Shown here in pieces: positions 1 through 12,500 of a DNA stretch of 64,000 nucleotides (positions within the stretch are counted from its first letter, which is position 1; every line of letters begins with the position of its first letter). Source of the DNA: Malurus cyaneus samueli (Eukaryota > Chordata > Aves > Passeriformes > Maluridae). The stretch spans positions 1,611,314 to 1,675,313 of the forward strand of contig CM019229.1 of NCBI GenBank assembly GCA_009741485.1, read 5' to 3'. Made by a program: the position numbers and the translations under genes. Under the pieces are notes generated by a model. It worked only from the letters and a program-made list of their open reading frames with translations, was not told the DNA's origin and ran no database searches.

Positions 1-1077
1 ACTGCTTTGCAAAAAAAACCCCCATAAAACCCCGTAAATTTTGTCCTTGCACCACTGTAAATCTGAATTAGTGGCAGAAATAATACCTTTGAAACAAAAA
101 ACACGCAAAAGTGACTTGGAAAGGTGTTTTAATTCTTCCTTTCTACTGGCAGAAATTATCCTAATTCTCAGCTTAGTTAACAAGCTGGCCTAGATGAGAA
201 ATCTGATATGAAATGAAAAGCAGCCAATTCTCAGTAGGGAACAGTTGCACAAAATTGCTCTGTTCTCAACACAAAGTTGTGTGGGAGCCTGCAACTTCTG
301 ACAGTTCTCATATTTTCAGTACCTTGTTTTTTGGGGGGAAGGGAGAGCAGTAGAAGCAAAAACCTGCTTATTGCAACAATTTTTGTATTTGTAGTAAAAA
401 GCATCACTTTAATTTTGTGTTGCACAGCAGAGTAGTCCCAGCTTCACCAACAAATCCTTAGTTGTAAAACCAATCTTCATTTTAACAGCAACATTTACAC
501 ATTATTCCCAGTGCCCCCTTTTTAATGAAGGATGAGAAAAAAATTATGCAGAGTCCAAAGACTGATGAGAGCCTCAGGAAACATTACATCATAAATGACA
601 TGATTTGGGATCATTGGCCTGAACATTAACTTACCCTATAAGATCCCATATTGTTACTCATGAAAAATCCTGCAAAAGCTTCACTGACCTCAGGCTCAAG
701 CAGAGGCAAGTTAAGATCAAAAGGACTGAAAATCAACTTAATAAACACTTGTGGGGAGCATTTCATCTACCTGGGCACAAAAAGCAGGACTAGTAAGCAT
801 TCTGGAGCTTGGAATTTCAGCACAAACAGGACAAATTGGCCTTTGCCTGGGAACGGTGTGGAACCATGAGCTCACTGCACGCTCAAATATAGATTTGTGG
901 ACTAACAGAAGACTAAAACCAAAGTTGAAATTAAAAAAGAAAAAGTGGCTAAGATGTGATGCTTGCTGAGTGCTGCAGGATGTGCTGCTACAGCCCCTTC
1001 CCCACTCCACTGGTATTAAAACTGGCCAGTGCTGAATCCCAGTGAAAAAAAAATAATGTATTATATGAAAAATATTT
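1..1077. other. AT-rich non-coding sequence upstream of FKBP15
   Basis: No exon with recognisable protein similarity is seen on either strand, and the short open frames have no conserved motif. In mammals the head-to-head neighbour of FKBP15 is the copper transporter SLC31A1, whose first exon is non-coding and followed by a long intron. This stretch could therefore be SLC31A1 intron 1 on the minus strand. That is inference from synteny; nothing in the sequence here proves it. Confidence 0.4.
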
Positions 1078-1109
1078 CTGTATATATAATATATATATAA
1101 TATATATAG
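1078..1109. repeat. (TA)n-rich simple repeat
   Basis: An imperfect TA dinucleotide tract directly abuts the 5' end of the following CR1 fragment. Confidence 0.7.
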
Positions 1110-1502
1110 TGAAGGGTCTGAAGGGCCTTATAGGGAGCAACTGAGGGCACTTAGCTTGTTCCTCCTAAGGGGAACTGAGGTCAGAACTCACCAGGGGCTG
1201 CAGTGCTTCCAGGGGGGCAGCTCTGATCTTTGCTCTGGGAAAGGTCCTGAGGGAATGGCCTGAAGTTATCCCAGTGGAAAGTCAGGCTGGAAATCAGGGA
1301 AAGGTTCTTCTGTCCCCAGAGGGTGCTGGCACTGCCCAGGCTCCAGGGAATGGTCCCGGCCCGAGGCTGCCAGAGCTCCAGGAGCGTTTGGACAGCGCTG
1401 CCAGGGATGCACAGGGTGGGGCTGTTGGGGGGTCTGGGCAGGGACAGGGACTGCACTGGATGATCCTTGTGGGAACCTTCCACCTCAGGATACTCTATGA
1501 TA
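1110..1502 (+). mobile_element. CR1 LINE 3' fragment (plus)
   Basis: The sequence has the typical avian CR1 tail: a purine-rich segment, then the block containing GAGGGTGCTGGCACTGCCCA, then a terminal section reading GATGATCCTTGTGGGA followed by a short (ATTCTATG)-like end at about 1490-1502. Close relatives occur at 35996-36275 (minus), 42588-42880 (minus) and 62835-63058 (plus). It is 5'-truncated and has no complete ORF. Confidence 0.85.
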
Positions 1503-2379
1503 TTTGTACCTAAAAAACCTAAACTGAAGTGCCACACCAGTACTTAGCCACATGGGTCTTCACCACTTTAAAAAAAAAAAAAAGTTATCTTGACAACCAG
1601 CCTGACAGAAATACAGAAAGAGCTAAAGCAACAAACTCTCTTAATCCAAGGAACACAGGGACCACATTTCCCATTGGAAGGAAGTTCATGTCCACCTGTC
1701 TTACTAAGGTTGGAACAGTCTGCTCCCCCCAGGAAGTAACACCAAATTATTGTGGGTTTATTTTTTTTTTAACAGAAATAAGATGCTGACCATTTTCAGG
1801 TTTCATTATAAATTCATCACACATTCTGCAATATAAAAGCTGCTTAACACTCCCCTTTATCTTCTCCCTTTAGAAGTGGAATCCCTGATATCTCAATCAT
1901 TGCAATAAACTCCTGAATTACTGCAAACTCAGCTCCGCAACAGACCTGGCAACCTCCTGCTCGGACTCAAACCTCCAGTGAGTAACTGACAGAACAAACT
2001 TCCAACCAACGCCAGCAAACACCCAAAGCCCGGAAATATTCAACCCTTATTGCCATTCTGACCTCCAGTGTATTGCTTTCCTGCATTTCAACATCATTTG
2101 GATTGGAGGTGGTGAAATTAAAGCCACTGAGTCTCACAAAGTACACAGAGATACCAGCTTTCCAAGAGGGAAAAAACACAGGATAACCACAACAAACCAC
2201 AAAAAACTCACTAAACAAACCAACAAAAATGCTTATTTCTAAAGGTACGAGGTGAACGTCGAAAATTGCCTAAGAGCGGCAGCTCAGATGGTTATACGAG
2301 TAAGAAACAATTAAGAACACCGTGCATTGCTTATGTCCCTGGGTAACTCAGAAACACGAAGACCGAACCTGGAGCACAG
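1503..2379. other. Non-coding AT-rich sequence
   Basis: It contains an A-tract near 1571-1583 and a T-tract near 1760-1770. I see no coding exon, RNA gene or clear repeat. It leads into the CpG-rich promoter region. Confidence 0.4.
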
Positions 2380-3540
2380 CAGTGCCCGGGAGTCCCCAGC
2401 CTTCCCGCAGGGCCCTCAGCAGAGCCATGCGCGGCCCTTTGGCTCAGCCCGGAGCCCCGGCGGGTCACGGCTCCCTCACGGCAAGGACAGCACGGCGGCC
2501 GCGGAGCCCGGCTGTCACCTTGAGAACCGCAGGTCCGGGCCGGGCACCTCCCCCGGAGCCCCGGGAGCGCTGCCGGCACTCACACCGAGCTCCCCCCGCA
2601 CCTCCACCCCCACGTCCCAGAGCTGCCCATCCCCTCGGGCCCTTCCGCCGCCCCCGGCCCTCGGTCCCGCGTCCCGGCCTGAGGGGAGGAGGGGGCGGCC
2701 ATGGGGCCCCTCAGGCGGGAGGGGAGGGGGGAAAGAAGGCGCGGGGGGCACGAGACCCCCCTGACCCCGCCCGTCACTCACCGCGCGACCGCCACGAGCC
2801 CGCGGCCTTCGCTCCGCCCCCACGGCTAAGCCCCGCCCCCTACCCCGGCTCCCTTTCCCGCCTTTCGACGTGTCCGTGAAGGCTCCGCCCCATCACGTCA
2901 TCTATGCCACGCCCCTCGTTTAGCCACACCCCCTTCCCGGCCGGCCTCGCTTCCCCGCCGTGCCATTTAAGCCCGCCCCCTGTGACGTGTCCGCTAGACC
3001 ACGCCCCTCTCCCGGTGCCGGTGCCGCCGGCCGTAAAGCGCTGCCGCCGCCCGCCCGTCACTGCCCCGGCGGCGCTGGCATGTTCGGGGCGGCAGAGGAG
3101 GACGACGCCGATTTCCTGTCCCCGGCAGCGGTGAGCGCCGGGGGCGCGGCGGGACCCCCTCCCCGCTGTGGCGAGGGCGTGGCGGCCCGGGCAGGCCGTG
3201 GGCCGTGGCCCCGGTAAAGGCCCGCGGCGGTGAGGGGCGGGCAGGCCGCCTCCTGTGCAGTCGGGCCCGGGGCTGGGACTGCCCGTCCGTGCCTGGGGTG
3301 CCGCCGGGGCAGTGCCCCCTTCCTGTCCCGCTGCGGGAGCGGTGTAGGGGCAGCTCGGGAGGGGTCCTGCTGCCGGCGGGGCTCTGTGTGGGCCCCCGGT
3401 GTGCCGGGGCAGGGGGTTCTGGGCTTTGCAATCCCGCTCGGGACCCGCCGGACCCCGCCTTGCTCGGGGAGCCCCTCCTGGACAGGGAAGCGTCGCCGCT
3501 CGGGGGTCGCTGCCGGTAACGCAGGGGCTGGGGCGGAGAA
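2380..3540. promoter_or_regulatory. CpG-island, probable two-way promoter of FKBP15
   Basis: The stretch is very GC- and CpG-rich and surrounds the FKBP15 start codon at 3080. Between about 2810 and 3010 there are repeated GC/KLF-type boxes (for example CCGCCCC, CCACGCCCC) and CRE-like sites: TCACGTCA at 2893-2900 and TGACGTGT at 2983-2990. No convincing TATA box is seen, as expected for a housekeeping CpG promoter. In mammals FKBP15 and SLC31A1 are transcribed divergently from one such region. The minus-strand transcript is therefore likely, but it is inferred. Confidence 0.6.
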
Positions 3541-6500
3541 ATCGGTGTTTTCTCTTAAACCAGGTGTGGTCGGGAGGTCCCTAAAGTGCCGCTTTGGTGC
3601 TGTTCAGCCACCGGTGGCTCCTCCCAGGCTGTTCACCAGGGTTCCACTTGTATCGTGTATATGTGTAGCACATCCAGGGTTTTATATCGCTGACTTGTTG
3701 GCGCTCTGAGACTCCTCGCAGCCGGAATTCCTAATTCCTGTGCACTCCTCACCCCCTTCCACGAGCTTTGATTTAATAGCTCTTATAAACTGATCTTCTC
3801 TCTTTAGAAGATTTAGTTATTTTTTAAAGCAGATTTACTGACACTGCTGTCATTCTTTGTTTGAATTGTTCCCTTGTCCCCTGATATCAGGAACAGGTTG
3901 AGCTTAACTGGCCTTGAAGCAGTGAAACTGCAAACACTATGTTCTGCAGGAATAACCTCCAGAGTTAAACCCTCTGTCCTTAGCTGGGGGAGCTTCTGCT
4001 CTTTTAAAACTTAATGGAAGAATGCAATTTAAATGAACATTTAAAGAAAAATACTTCAGGAACTGAATGGTAGTTTCTCTCTTGTCACATATTTTTTGGG
4101 TGTTGTAAGAATCAACTGTTCTATGTGAAGTTATTTCTTGTCATTGCTTCAAAGCTTCTTTTTTGTATAGTTTCAGTTCTTATACCTTCAGTCGATTTTT
4201 GAGGAAATGAAACAAAATTGTATCACTTTCCCAACCTCCTCATCTTAAAGTTCTGCCTATTTAAAATTAAATGGTTCATTAACATAGAGCAACTTAACCT
4301 GCAGCCCTTTGTGTACTTCCGAATTGCTGGTAAACGCTTTGCATTGGCTATAACTTCCAATTAAGGGTGTTCATTATCTATAATGCCAGTGTTAAATAAG
4401 GTTAAACGGTTTTATTTCTCTTTCTAGAGCCAGATTAGCCTCTCTCTTTGGCCTGGATCAAACAGTCTCAAGCCAGGGAAATGAATTCTTCCAGTTCACT
4501 GCACCAAAGCAGCCCAAGAAGGGTCAGACAGCAGCTGGTGAGTAACTGGGCTTGAGAGTGGGGAAGATGCTCAGCAGCACATGTGTGTGGGGAAAACAAG
4601 GGCCCTTGTGAAGAGCAGCAGAGCAAATAATTCCTTAAGTTCTCCTCGGTGATCTTGTCCTCCAGTGCCCTCCTCCACCTGGATTTTCAAGTGGCCTGTG
4701 GTGACTTTGGAACACGAGTCTTTGTTTTTTAGTTATTTTCTCATGGAGATATTTTTCCTTGGGGTAAGGAATGTGCCATGGTGATGCCACTGGCCAGTTC
4801 TGCACCTCTGATAGATGTTCCTGATCTCTGTCCCCACAGCAGTTCCAGCCCAGAAGGCTCCTGTGGCCCCGGCAGCCTCAGCAGCCCCCTCGGTGTTGGT
4901 GGCCACCGCCGTGCTCGCCTATCGATAGTAAGTGACTTCTGCATGGCCTGGGGCAGTCTGTGTCTCCCTAATCCTAGAGGGGAGATACTTTGGGATAAAT
5001 GGGAAGAGACAGTTGTTTTCAGAGATGTCTGCATGGTAGAAATGCTGCAAGTCAATGTGAGTTTCTGCTCAAGGAGAGTTTCAGTTGTTGCTCTGCAGTT
5101 CTGAGATAAAGAGCAAGTTCTGGCTTTGGCTGTTGCTGGGCTGCCTGTGTCCTGGCTGCTGGGCTGGCATGTGCACTGCTTCAAGTGGCTCTGGCAGATG
5201 CTTGGGGCTCATGCATTTGAGAATTGAGGCATGAGCAGAGTGAGAGCACTAAAACTGTCTGATGCTGCCATCATGGAAAACTCTTCTGCCCTGAATCTGT
5301 GGGAAGAGCAGTTTTCAGCTCACTCTACAATGTGTACTCTTGCCTCTGGGCTAAGCACAGGCTGCCTGACTTTTTAGGCCTGAGGAAAGAGACCTGAACT
5401 CTTAGGAATTCTGAGTAGGGATGGTTCTGCAGCTGAATGTCTCCCTTGTCTTGCAGTACAAATGGGCAGTACTTGAAGCAAGGCAAGTATGGAGCAGCTG
5501 TAGTGGGGAACCACGCTGCCAAAGAGGTGAGAAACACTTCCTACTCTGACTCTGTCGTGCTGAGGGTTCACTGCTGTGAGATAGTGTTTCTCTGAGCTCT
5601 CCAGTGTGTTTTGCTTTGGGTGCTGTTCCCCTGCTGCCTTTCTGCCTTCTAGATTTTCTTGGAGCTCAGCCATCCACCTTGGTGACATCTTTTTTTTCTG
5701 CAGTTCATGAGTTTGTAAGTCTCTTACAGCTTGTGCCTGAAATAGTTTGCAGTGTTTCTAGAAGTCATTTTGGTATTTATTCAGGATTTCTTTGACAACA
5801 TCACAAATCTGTGCACATGGAAATTGACATAAATGAAAATTTTGTTGAGCAGTATGGAGACGCTTTGCTTAATTTTTGTTCTTTTGGCATAAAAAAATAT
5901 CTCTCTTTCCCAAGTGTTCCTCAAACAGCACAGAGCTGAGGAGCCCAGTAAATTCCCATGTTTAAAAGCTACTTTGAAAACTTATCTATCCTTGATGTTG
6001 GTATCTATAATGTTTCATATCCCCCAGTTCCTAATTTATGTCTAAGTTGCTTCTTCTTTGGCAAGAATAAAATAAAATCTTTGTTTGGTAACTAAATTCC
6101 TGAGTCAGTGATCTGGGAAGTGTTGAGCTGTGTTGTTCTGGGGGAGCTGGGGAGCACAGGGAGTGCAGGAGGAAGCTGAGCCAGCCTTCCTCAGGCTGCC
6201 TGTGTGATATCACATCTGGGAGCAGTTAGTGGGTCACTCCCAATTCACCACTGAGCTGTGTCTAGGGCAGGTGCACAAAGGAAAACACATTTCCTTTATC
6301 GATTATGTTTAGTAGAGCCAAATACATCAAGAGAATATTAGATTTTTGGTTTTTATTACTTGGAAAATTTCCTCCAACTCAGTCTGTGACGTGTCAATAG
6401 GTTTATGTAAAGAGAAAAATAAGGGCAACATCTTTAGATTGGGTATTAAGGAAAATTTCATTCCCAAATGAATGGCACAACTGCACAGGGCAGTGGGGGA

Positions 6501-9500
6501 GTCCCCATCCCTGGAGGGATTTAAAAGCCATGTGGATGTGGCACTTGGGGATATGATGGTGACCTTGACAGTGCTGGGGCAGCGATTGGACTCAATGATC
6601 TTAAAGATATTTTCCAACCTAAATGACTTTGTGTATCTGGAAGGGTTTAGTGCACCATCTTTTTCCACTGTAACTGAAAAATGTGGAATTAGTTAAAGCA
6701 TCTTGCTTTATTACAAAACAATGAGTTTGACTGGCGTGGTTGCTGCTGCTAAATAAAAACCCTTGAAAATAAGCCAATTTTAATAGGTGTCACAAAATTG
6801 TGTTAAGTATTTTTGCTGTGGTGTATTTGACAAATAAATACTGAGCCTTAGACACTGAGTGAGACAAAGCATTTCAGAATTGAGACCCTTTTAAGTTTCT
6901 GCTCTTTGTTCTTTTTCCCTGCCCAATTCCTCATGGAATCCAGTACAGGATCCTCCTTTACATCAGTCAGCAGCAACAGATCACCTCTGCAAGGATCCAT
7001 CCAGGCTTCATGCTCACGGTGAGACTGGCTCAGAAAAGCATTTCTTGATCCAGCAAACACAAGGTCAGCTCTAAAATTCTTCCTTAAGCCTTGGTTTATA
7101 ACCTTTGAGATCAAACATCTGATAGAGCCAGAGGTGTCACAGTTCTCCTCCTCATGTGTTGCACAAGAGGCTGTGACAGCTGCCTTTTGCAGAGCACCTC
7201 CTCAGGAGATTTCATAACCAAGGCCCCTGTAGGAGGTAAATTATTACCTCTCCTCATAGAGGTGTTCTGGGGTTTGCAGCCCTATGATGGATAAAACCAG
7301 CAAAATTTCTTTTGCTGAGAGTTTGTGCTTAAGTGTCTGAGAGAATACAACTGAGTAAGCAGAAGGAAATGACAACAGTGAAATGTTTTCTCTCAGAAAA
7401 TTGACACTCAGCATTTTCCTGCTGTTGAGAACAATCTGGAGCATTGTAAGCCCAAAAATGGGATCTCTCAGGAAGTTGCTTTCTGTCAGTTTTACAGAAA
7501 ATTAATGTGTTGGTTTGCTGTTCTTTGCTTGTCATCAGATGACATCCAATTTCTTGGTATGATAGAAATTTCACTTCAAAATAATGAAATTTCTGTCCCA
7601 GCTTAGACCTTGCTTTCTAGTTTTACAAGTATAAGCACATTTCTTAAAAATTAATGGGTTATGTAGTCACTCCTGGTGACATGGGTTTTTAGAAGTGAGG
7701 AAGAAGTGACTTCTTCAATTGATTCTGGAAGTTGAAATATGGTGAATTATGAAACGTAAATTACTTACACTAAAAGATTCTCAGCATTTACCAAAGAACC
7801 AGGCTTCAAAGAGGTTTCTGAAAGGTTTCACCTTCCTGTACAAGCTGCAGCATTTATGAAGAACTTAATATTTGCTGAAATACTTGTATTATAATAATTC
7901 TTCCATGATAATGAGTACATAAATAAAAGCTAATTCATGCACTCTGAACTTGATCAGTAGAACAGCAGGGTTCTTCCTTCTTAATTTCAGTAGCTCTTAC
8001 TTTAAGCTTCTTTTGAATGTGGGTTTTTTACTTTAGTTGAATGAATCATTAAAGCCTAAGATAGGACTGATTTCCTTTCCCACAGGTTCAGCCCAACAAT
8101 TACAGCACGTTTTATGATGATCAGAGGCAAAACTGGTCCATCATGTTTGAGTCAGAAAAGGCAGCAGTGGATTTCAGTAAACAGGTAACTGCTCACCTCT
8201 GGGCCAGCTAGTCCTTGATGGGTTGTTACAACAGGGGCACATCAAGTTTTATTTTTGTTGAAGTTAAGCTTTGGGTATGTGCATGACTGTGATGGAGACA
8301 TCTGAGAGGAGCCTGCCCTGAGTGTTGCCCATTAAAACAAATCTCTTAGAGGCAGGCGGCCTGTTAGCTCTCATGGGATTTCTGTCAAGATTCTCAAATA
8401 CTGCCTGTCAATGCTTCTGTAGAGCAGGGAGTGTTTAATCAGCAAAATGCAGCACAAGCAGACATGGAATGCTCTGGGAGTGCATTTCCAATGTGGGATT
8501 GATCAGTATAGCAAGGAATGCATCAGGTTTGTAATGAGTGGAGCTTGGTTTAATGGCCAGAGACATTGACAGGATTTCCCTCTGCAGGTTTGCATTGCCA
8601 AATGCAACAGCTCCCCAGCGCTGGACTCAGTCCTCTGTCAGGATCTGCTCCTTGGAGAAGGGCAGGGAGTGGAAGGAGGAGACTCCCTGGAGGTTGCCTA
8701 TACGGGATGGCTGTTCCAGAACAACGGGCTTGGGCAGGTAAAGCTTAATTTCTGCCACCTCCTAATGCTGAGAGTGACAGTCCCTATAAACCTGCACATC
8801 GAGCATAGTGTGGTGTTGATGTTAAAGGTGTATTTTGGGCATTTATGGCATTTTGAGTGAGGTCATGTGTAGTGTCTATAGAATAATAAGGGATTCTGGC
8901 ATGTTAGGAAAGAAATTTCTTCACTGAAAGGATTATTGAGCATTGGCCCAGCTGCCCAGGACAGTAGTGGATTCCCCATCCCTGGAAATGTTCAAAAACC
9001 ATCTGAATGTGGTGCTTGAGGCAGGGTTTGATGGTGAACATGGCAATGCTGGCAGAATGGTTGGACTTGGTAATCTTAAAAAGGCTTTTCCAACCTTAAC
9101 GTTTTGTAGTGGATCAGTAAAACCTTAAAAACAAGGGCCTTGTTACCCCTGTAAAACTCCTGTTCTCTCCTGTTACTTTGGCCAACCAGAGAAGGATTCT
9201 GGGAATGACTCAGCTAAGCTAGAGGTGAAAAACAAGTTCCATAACCCTGAATAGCATGTGTGGTGGTTGGTTGTAATCAGTGCATGTTCCTATCGTGGTT
9301 TATGGTAGTTGGATGAAACACATTCATTATGCTTCACAAGAATGTAAACCCATAACAAACTAACAGGTTAAAAACCTCAAATTTTTGCAATAAATTGATT
9401 CCTCTTTGCACCTGCCTGGGGGGTTTTTGTTTCTCATCATTACAATGTTTCTGTGGTTCCATTACTGTTCAGGAGGAGGTGATTGAAATGCCCTTAAACT

Positions 9501-12500
9501 TCCATGGACACTCTCACATAGTAATATTTAATGTGTTTTGCTTGGCCCAGTCCTGTCCTACAGCAGGTATTAAAGTCTGAATCTCCAGCTGTCATTCACT
9601 CCATGAAATTCTACCTTAGGAAATGGACTAAAGCTCTGTCTTATGGCTGAGAATTAATTTTGGTGGTAATGGGATGGGAAATAGCATATAATCAGATTCT
9701 AAGAGTCTAAAATATGTAAAGTAGCATTAGGAATCTTGAAACAGCTGGGAAATCCATGTGTTTTGTGTCCTTGTTCAACTCTCCAGGTGTTTGACTCTAA
9801 TGTTAACAAAGACAAGCTGCTGCGGCTGAAGCTGGGATCTGGAAAGGTCATCAAGGTACAAGTTCTGGCACTTTCATTATAGTAATTGAAGTCTCAGAGC
9901 TTTGAATTATTGCAGATCTTGTCCAGGATTCATACATGCTGTTTCTGTTTCATTTATTAGCAAACATTGTAACAGTTTTTCTCAAGCTTTTTCACTTTTC
10001 ACTCAAGCTTTTTCATCTTAATTTGCACAATATAGCCCAGTCTCCTTTTCAACACCAGTGTTAGACGGGAGTTGTCCTCTTTGGTAGAAAATGAGCTTCC
10101 TGTTTTCAGGAGCTGGGGCTTTATTGTCTCTGTTTTTCTGGAGGTCCCTTAATCCATTCCCTTGTTCTTGGGGAACATTGTTTCCTTTCTAAAGGAAATA
10201 ATTTTTCATCTAGGTGGTGTGATACTCCCTTAGGTTATCCCATAAAATCAGGTTTTGAGTCAGAGATGCTTTTGTTCAGGCCACTTCCATGACCTGAGTA
10301 ATTAATGTATGACCTGTGTAATTCATATATGACATGTTACAAGTTGTCTTTTATTGCAGATGTGCTGTTTGTCTACTTCGTTTGTTTTGATCTGTATCTT
10401 ACTAATTTTGCCTGATTGTTGAAGCCATCTTGTTCAGTGTTGGCACTCCCTGGGCAGTTTGCATTGCTCTGACTTTGTGTCCCTTGTCATTGTAACATTT
10501 TGTTTGAGGGAGGTCACCGCTGTGTGGTGGAGCTGCATTTTTAAAGTTGGCATTGGAATTTACAACTGGCAGTTATGATTTGTGGCAAGGCAAAAGTTTA
10601 GTGTGTCACACTGAAAAGAAATAGGACTTTGCAAGAATCTCTCTATATGCATTTTGGAATCTCTGCCTAAAGTTGTCTTAATTGGGATAATTAAACTAAT
10701 GTCACTGATCAAACTGTTGCTTTCTCTTCTCTTGCCTCTGCAAACCAAAGGGCTGGGAAGAAGGAATGCTGGGCATGAAGAAAGGTGGGCGAAGGCTCCT
10801 CATCATTCCTCCAGCCTGGGCCTATGGGGCTCAGGGTGTGACTGGTCGTGTCCCTCCAGACTCCACTTTGGTGTTTGAGGTGGAAGTCAAGCGGGTGAGT
10901 ATCTCCTGTCAAATGTTTGGTTTGCATCTTTTTTGTGACTGCAATGTGGGAACCTGTTGATGATATGAGAACTCCAGCTCACAAACTATTATAAACCTCA
11001 GCAAGATATGTATCTTCAATTAAAACAAACAAACCCAAATAGAATCCTAAACCCAGAAAATCCCTTAAGGCTGTTTGTCGATTGTAACTGTCTGGGGATC
11101 TTTTAGTTGACTTATTTGTGAGTCACTTGGGAAAAGAAAATGCTGTGGGAGGAATTAGAGGATGCAAAGACTCAGCTTCTCCAGCTCTGAATCAATTGGC
11201 TGCTTTTATTTGTGCATGAGCTCCATTGGGAGTGGCATCACAAATAAACCAGTAGATGAAAATGTTTACAAGGAACCCAGAAAGATGAGGTTTTTTGTTT
11301 GTTTTTTTTTTTTTTTTGCTACGTGCTTTTGCAGGTGAAGCTGGCAAAGGAGTGCTCTGGTTCAGATGGGCTGAGTGTGAGTTCAAGGGATTCTGCTGCA
11401 CCTTCTCCAGTTCCCAGCTCAGATGGTTTTTCCTCAGACACGGGTTTATTGCCTCCCTCTACCATCCCTCCAAAGCCTGGGTAAGAAGCAGCATGGTTTA
11501 AACAACTTGTGTTAAATATATGCCCATCAACACGGTGCTGCACTAACACATCATTTGGCAAATGTGGCACCTCTGTGTGCCAGCTCAGTGCCCTCCGTGT
11601 GACAGAGCAGTGTCTGCTGACAGGACTTGCAGGAATTTTCTGTTTGAGTGTTGACTTCCAGGTTAAAGCAGTTGGAATGGGCTTCAGTGAAGGAGGTCAT
11701 TCCTGTCCAGCATTCCTGAGATCCAGGGTGATTGAGCTGTGTGGGTGCTGCTGTAACAGCTGTCTCATTTCAGCTGGCGTTGCTGTCATCAGTTTGGACC
11801 TTGTCACCTCTACAATTACCTGAAAAGAGGGTGTAGCCAGGGGGGGTTGGTTTCTTCTCCCAGGCAGCAAGTGACTGGGCAGGAGAAAAACCTCCACTGG
11901 AGTAACTAGAGGTGGTTATGTTGGATATTAGGAAAACCTTCACTGGTGGAGTGGTCAGGCATTGGCTCAGGCTGCCCAGGGTGGAATTGCCATTCCTGGA
12001 GGTGTTCAGAAAATGCAAATGTGGCACTTGGGGACATGGTTTAGTGGTGAACACACTGGTCCTGGGTTAGTGGTTGGGTTCAACATTAGAGGTATTTTCC
12101 AACCTTAACAATTCTGTGTTCTGTTCCTCAAATGGGTCAGTCACCACTTTTAGGGAGCCCAAGTGAGTGCTTCTCTTGTTGCTATAAGTAGTTTGTTACT
12201 GGACTTGGTTAGAATTATTTTTACCAGAATGTGGTTGTTAGAGCAATCAACAAAACCATCTTTCTGTAATCAGCTGCTCCCATGGGCCACAGTGATGTCC
12301 TGAACATACAGAAAGCACTACAAAGAACCTCCCAGAAGTGTAGGCTAAAAGAAATGTTCATAATGCAAGAAAACAGCTTTCCTAGGGACAGGTGTATTTG
12401 ACAGGATCTATAACCAGAGTGTTGGATCCTGAATTTTCCTCTTGGTTAATCTCCACCCTTTTTGGCTTTGCAGGGAGCCAGCTGTTCGGGCCAAGTCCAA

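Noticed and set aside
1..2800. SLC31A1 coding exons on the minus strand
   Set aside because: Expected from mammalian synteny, but no His/Met-rich start or membrane exon of this transporter is visible in the window.
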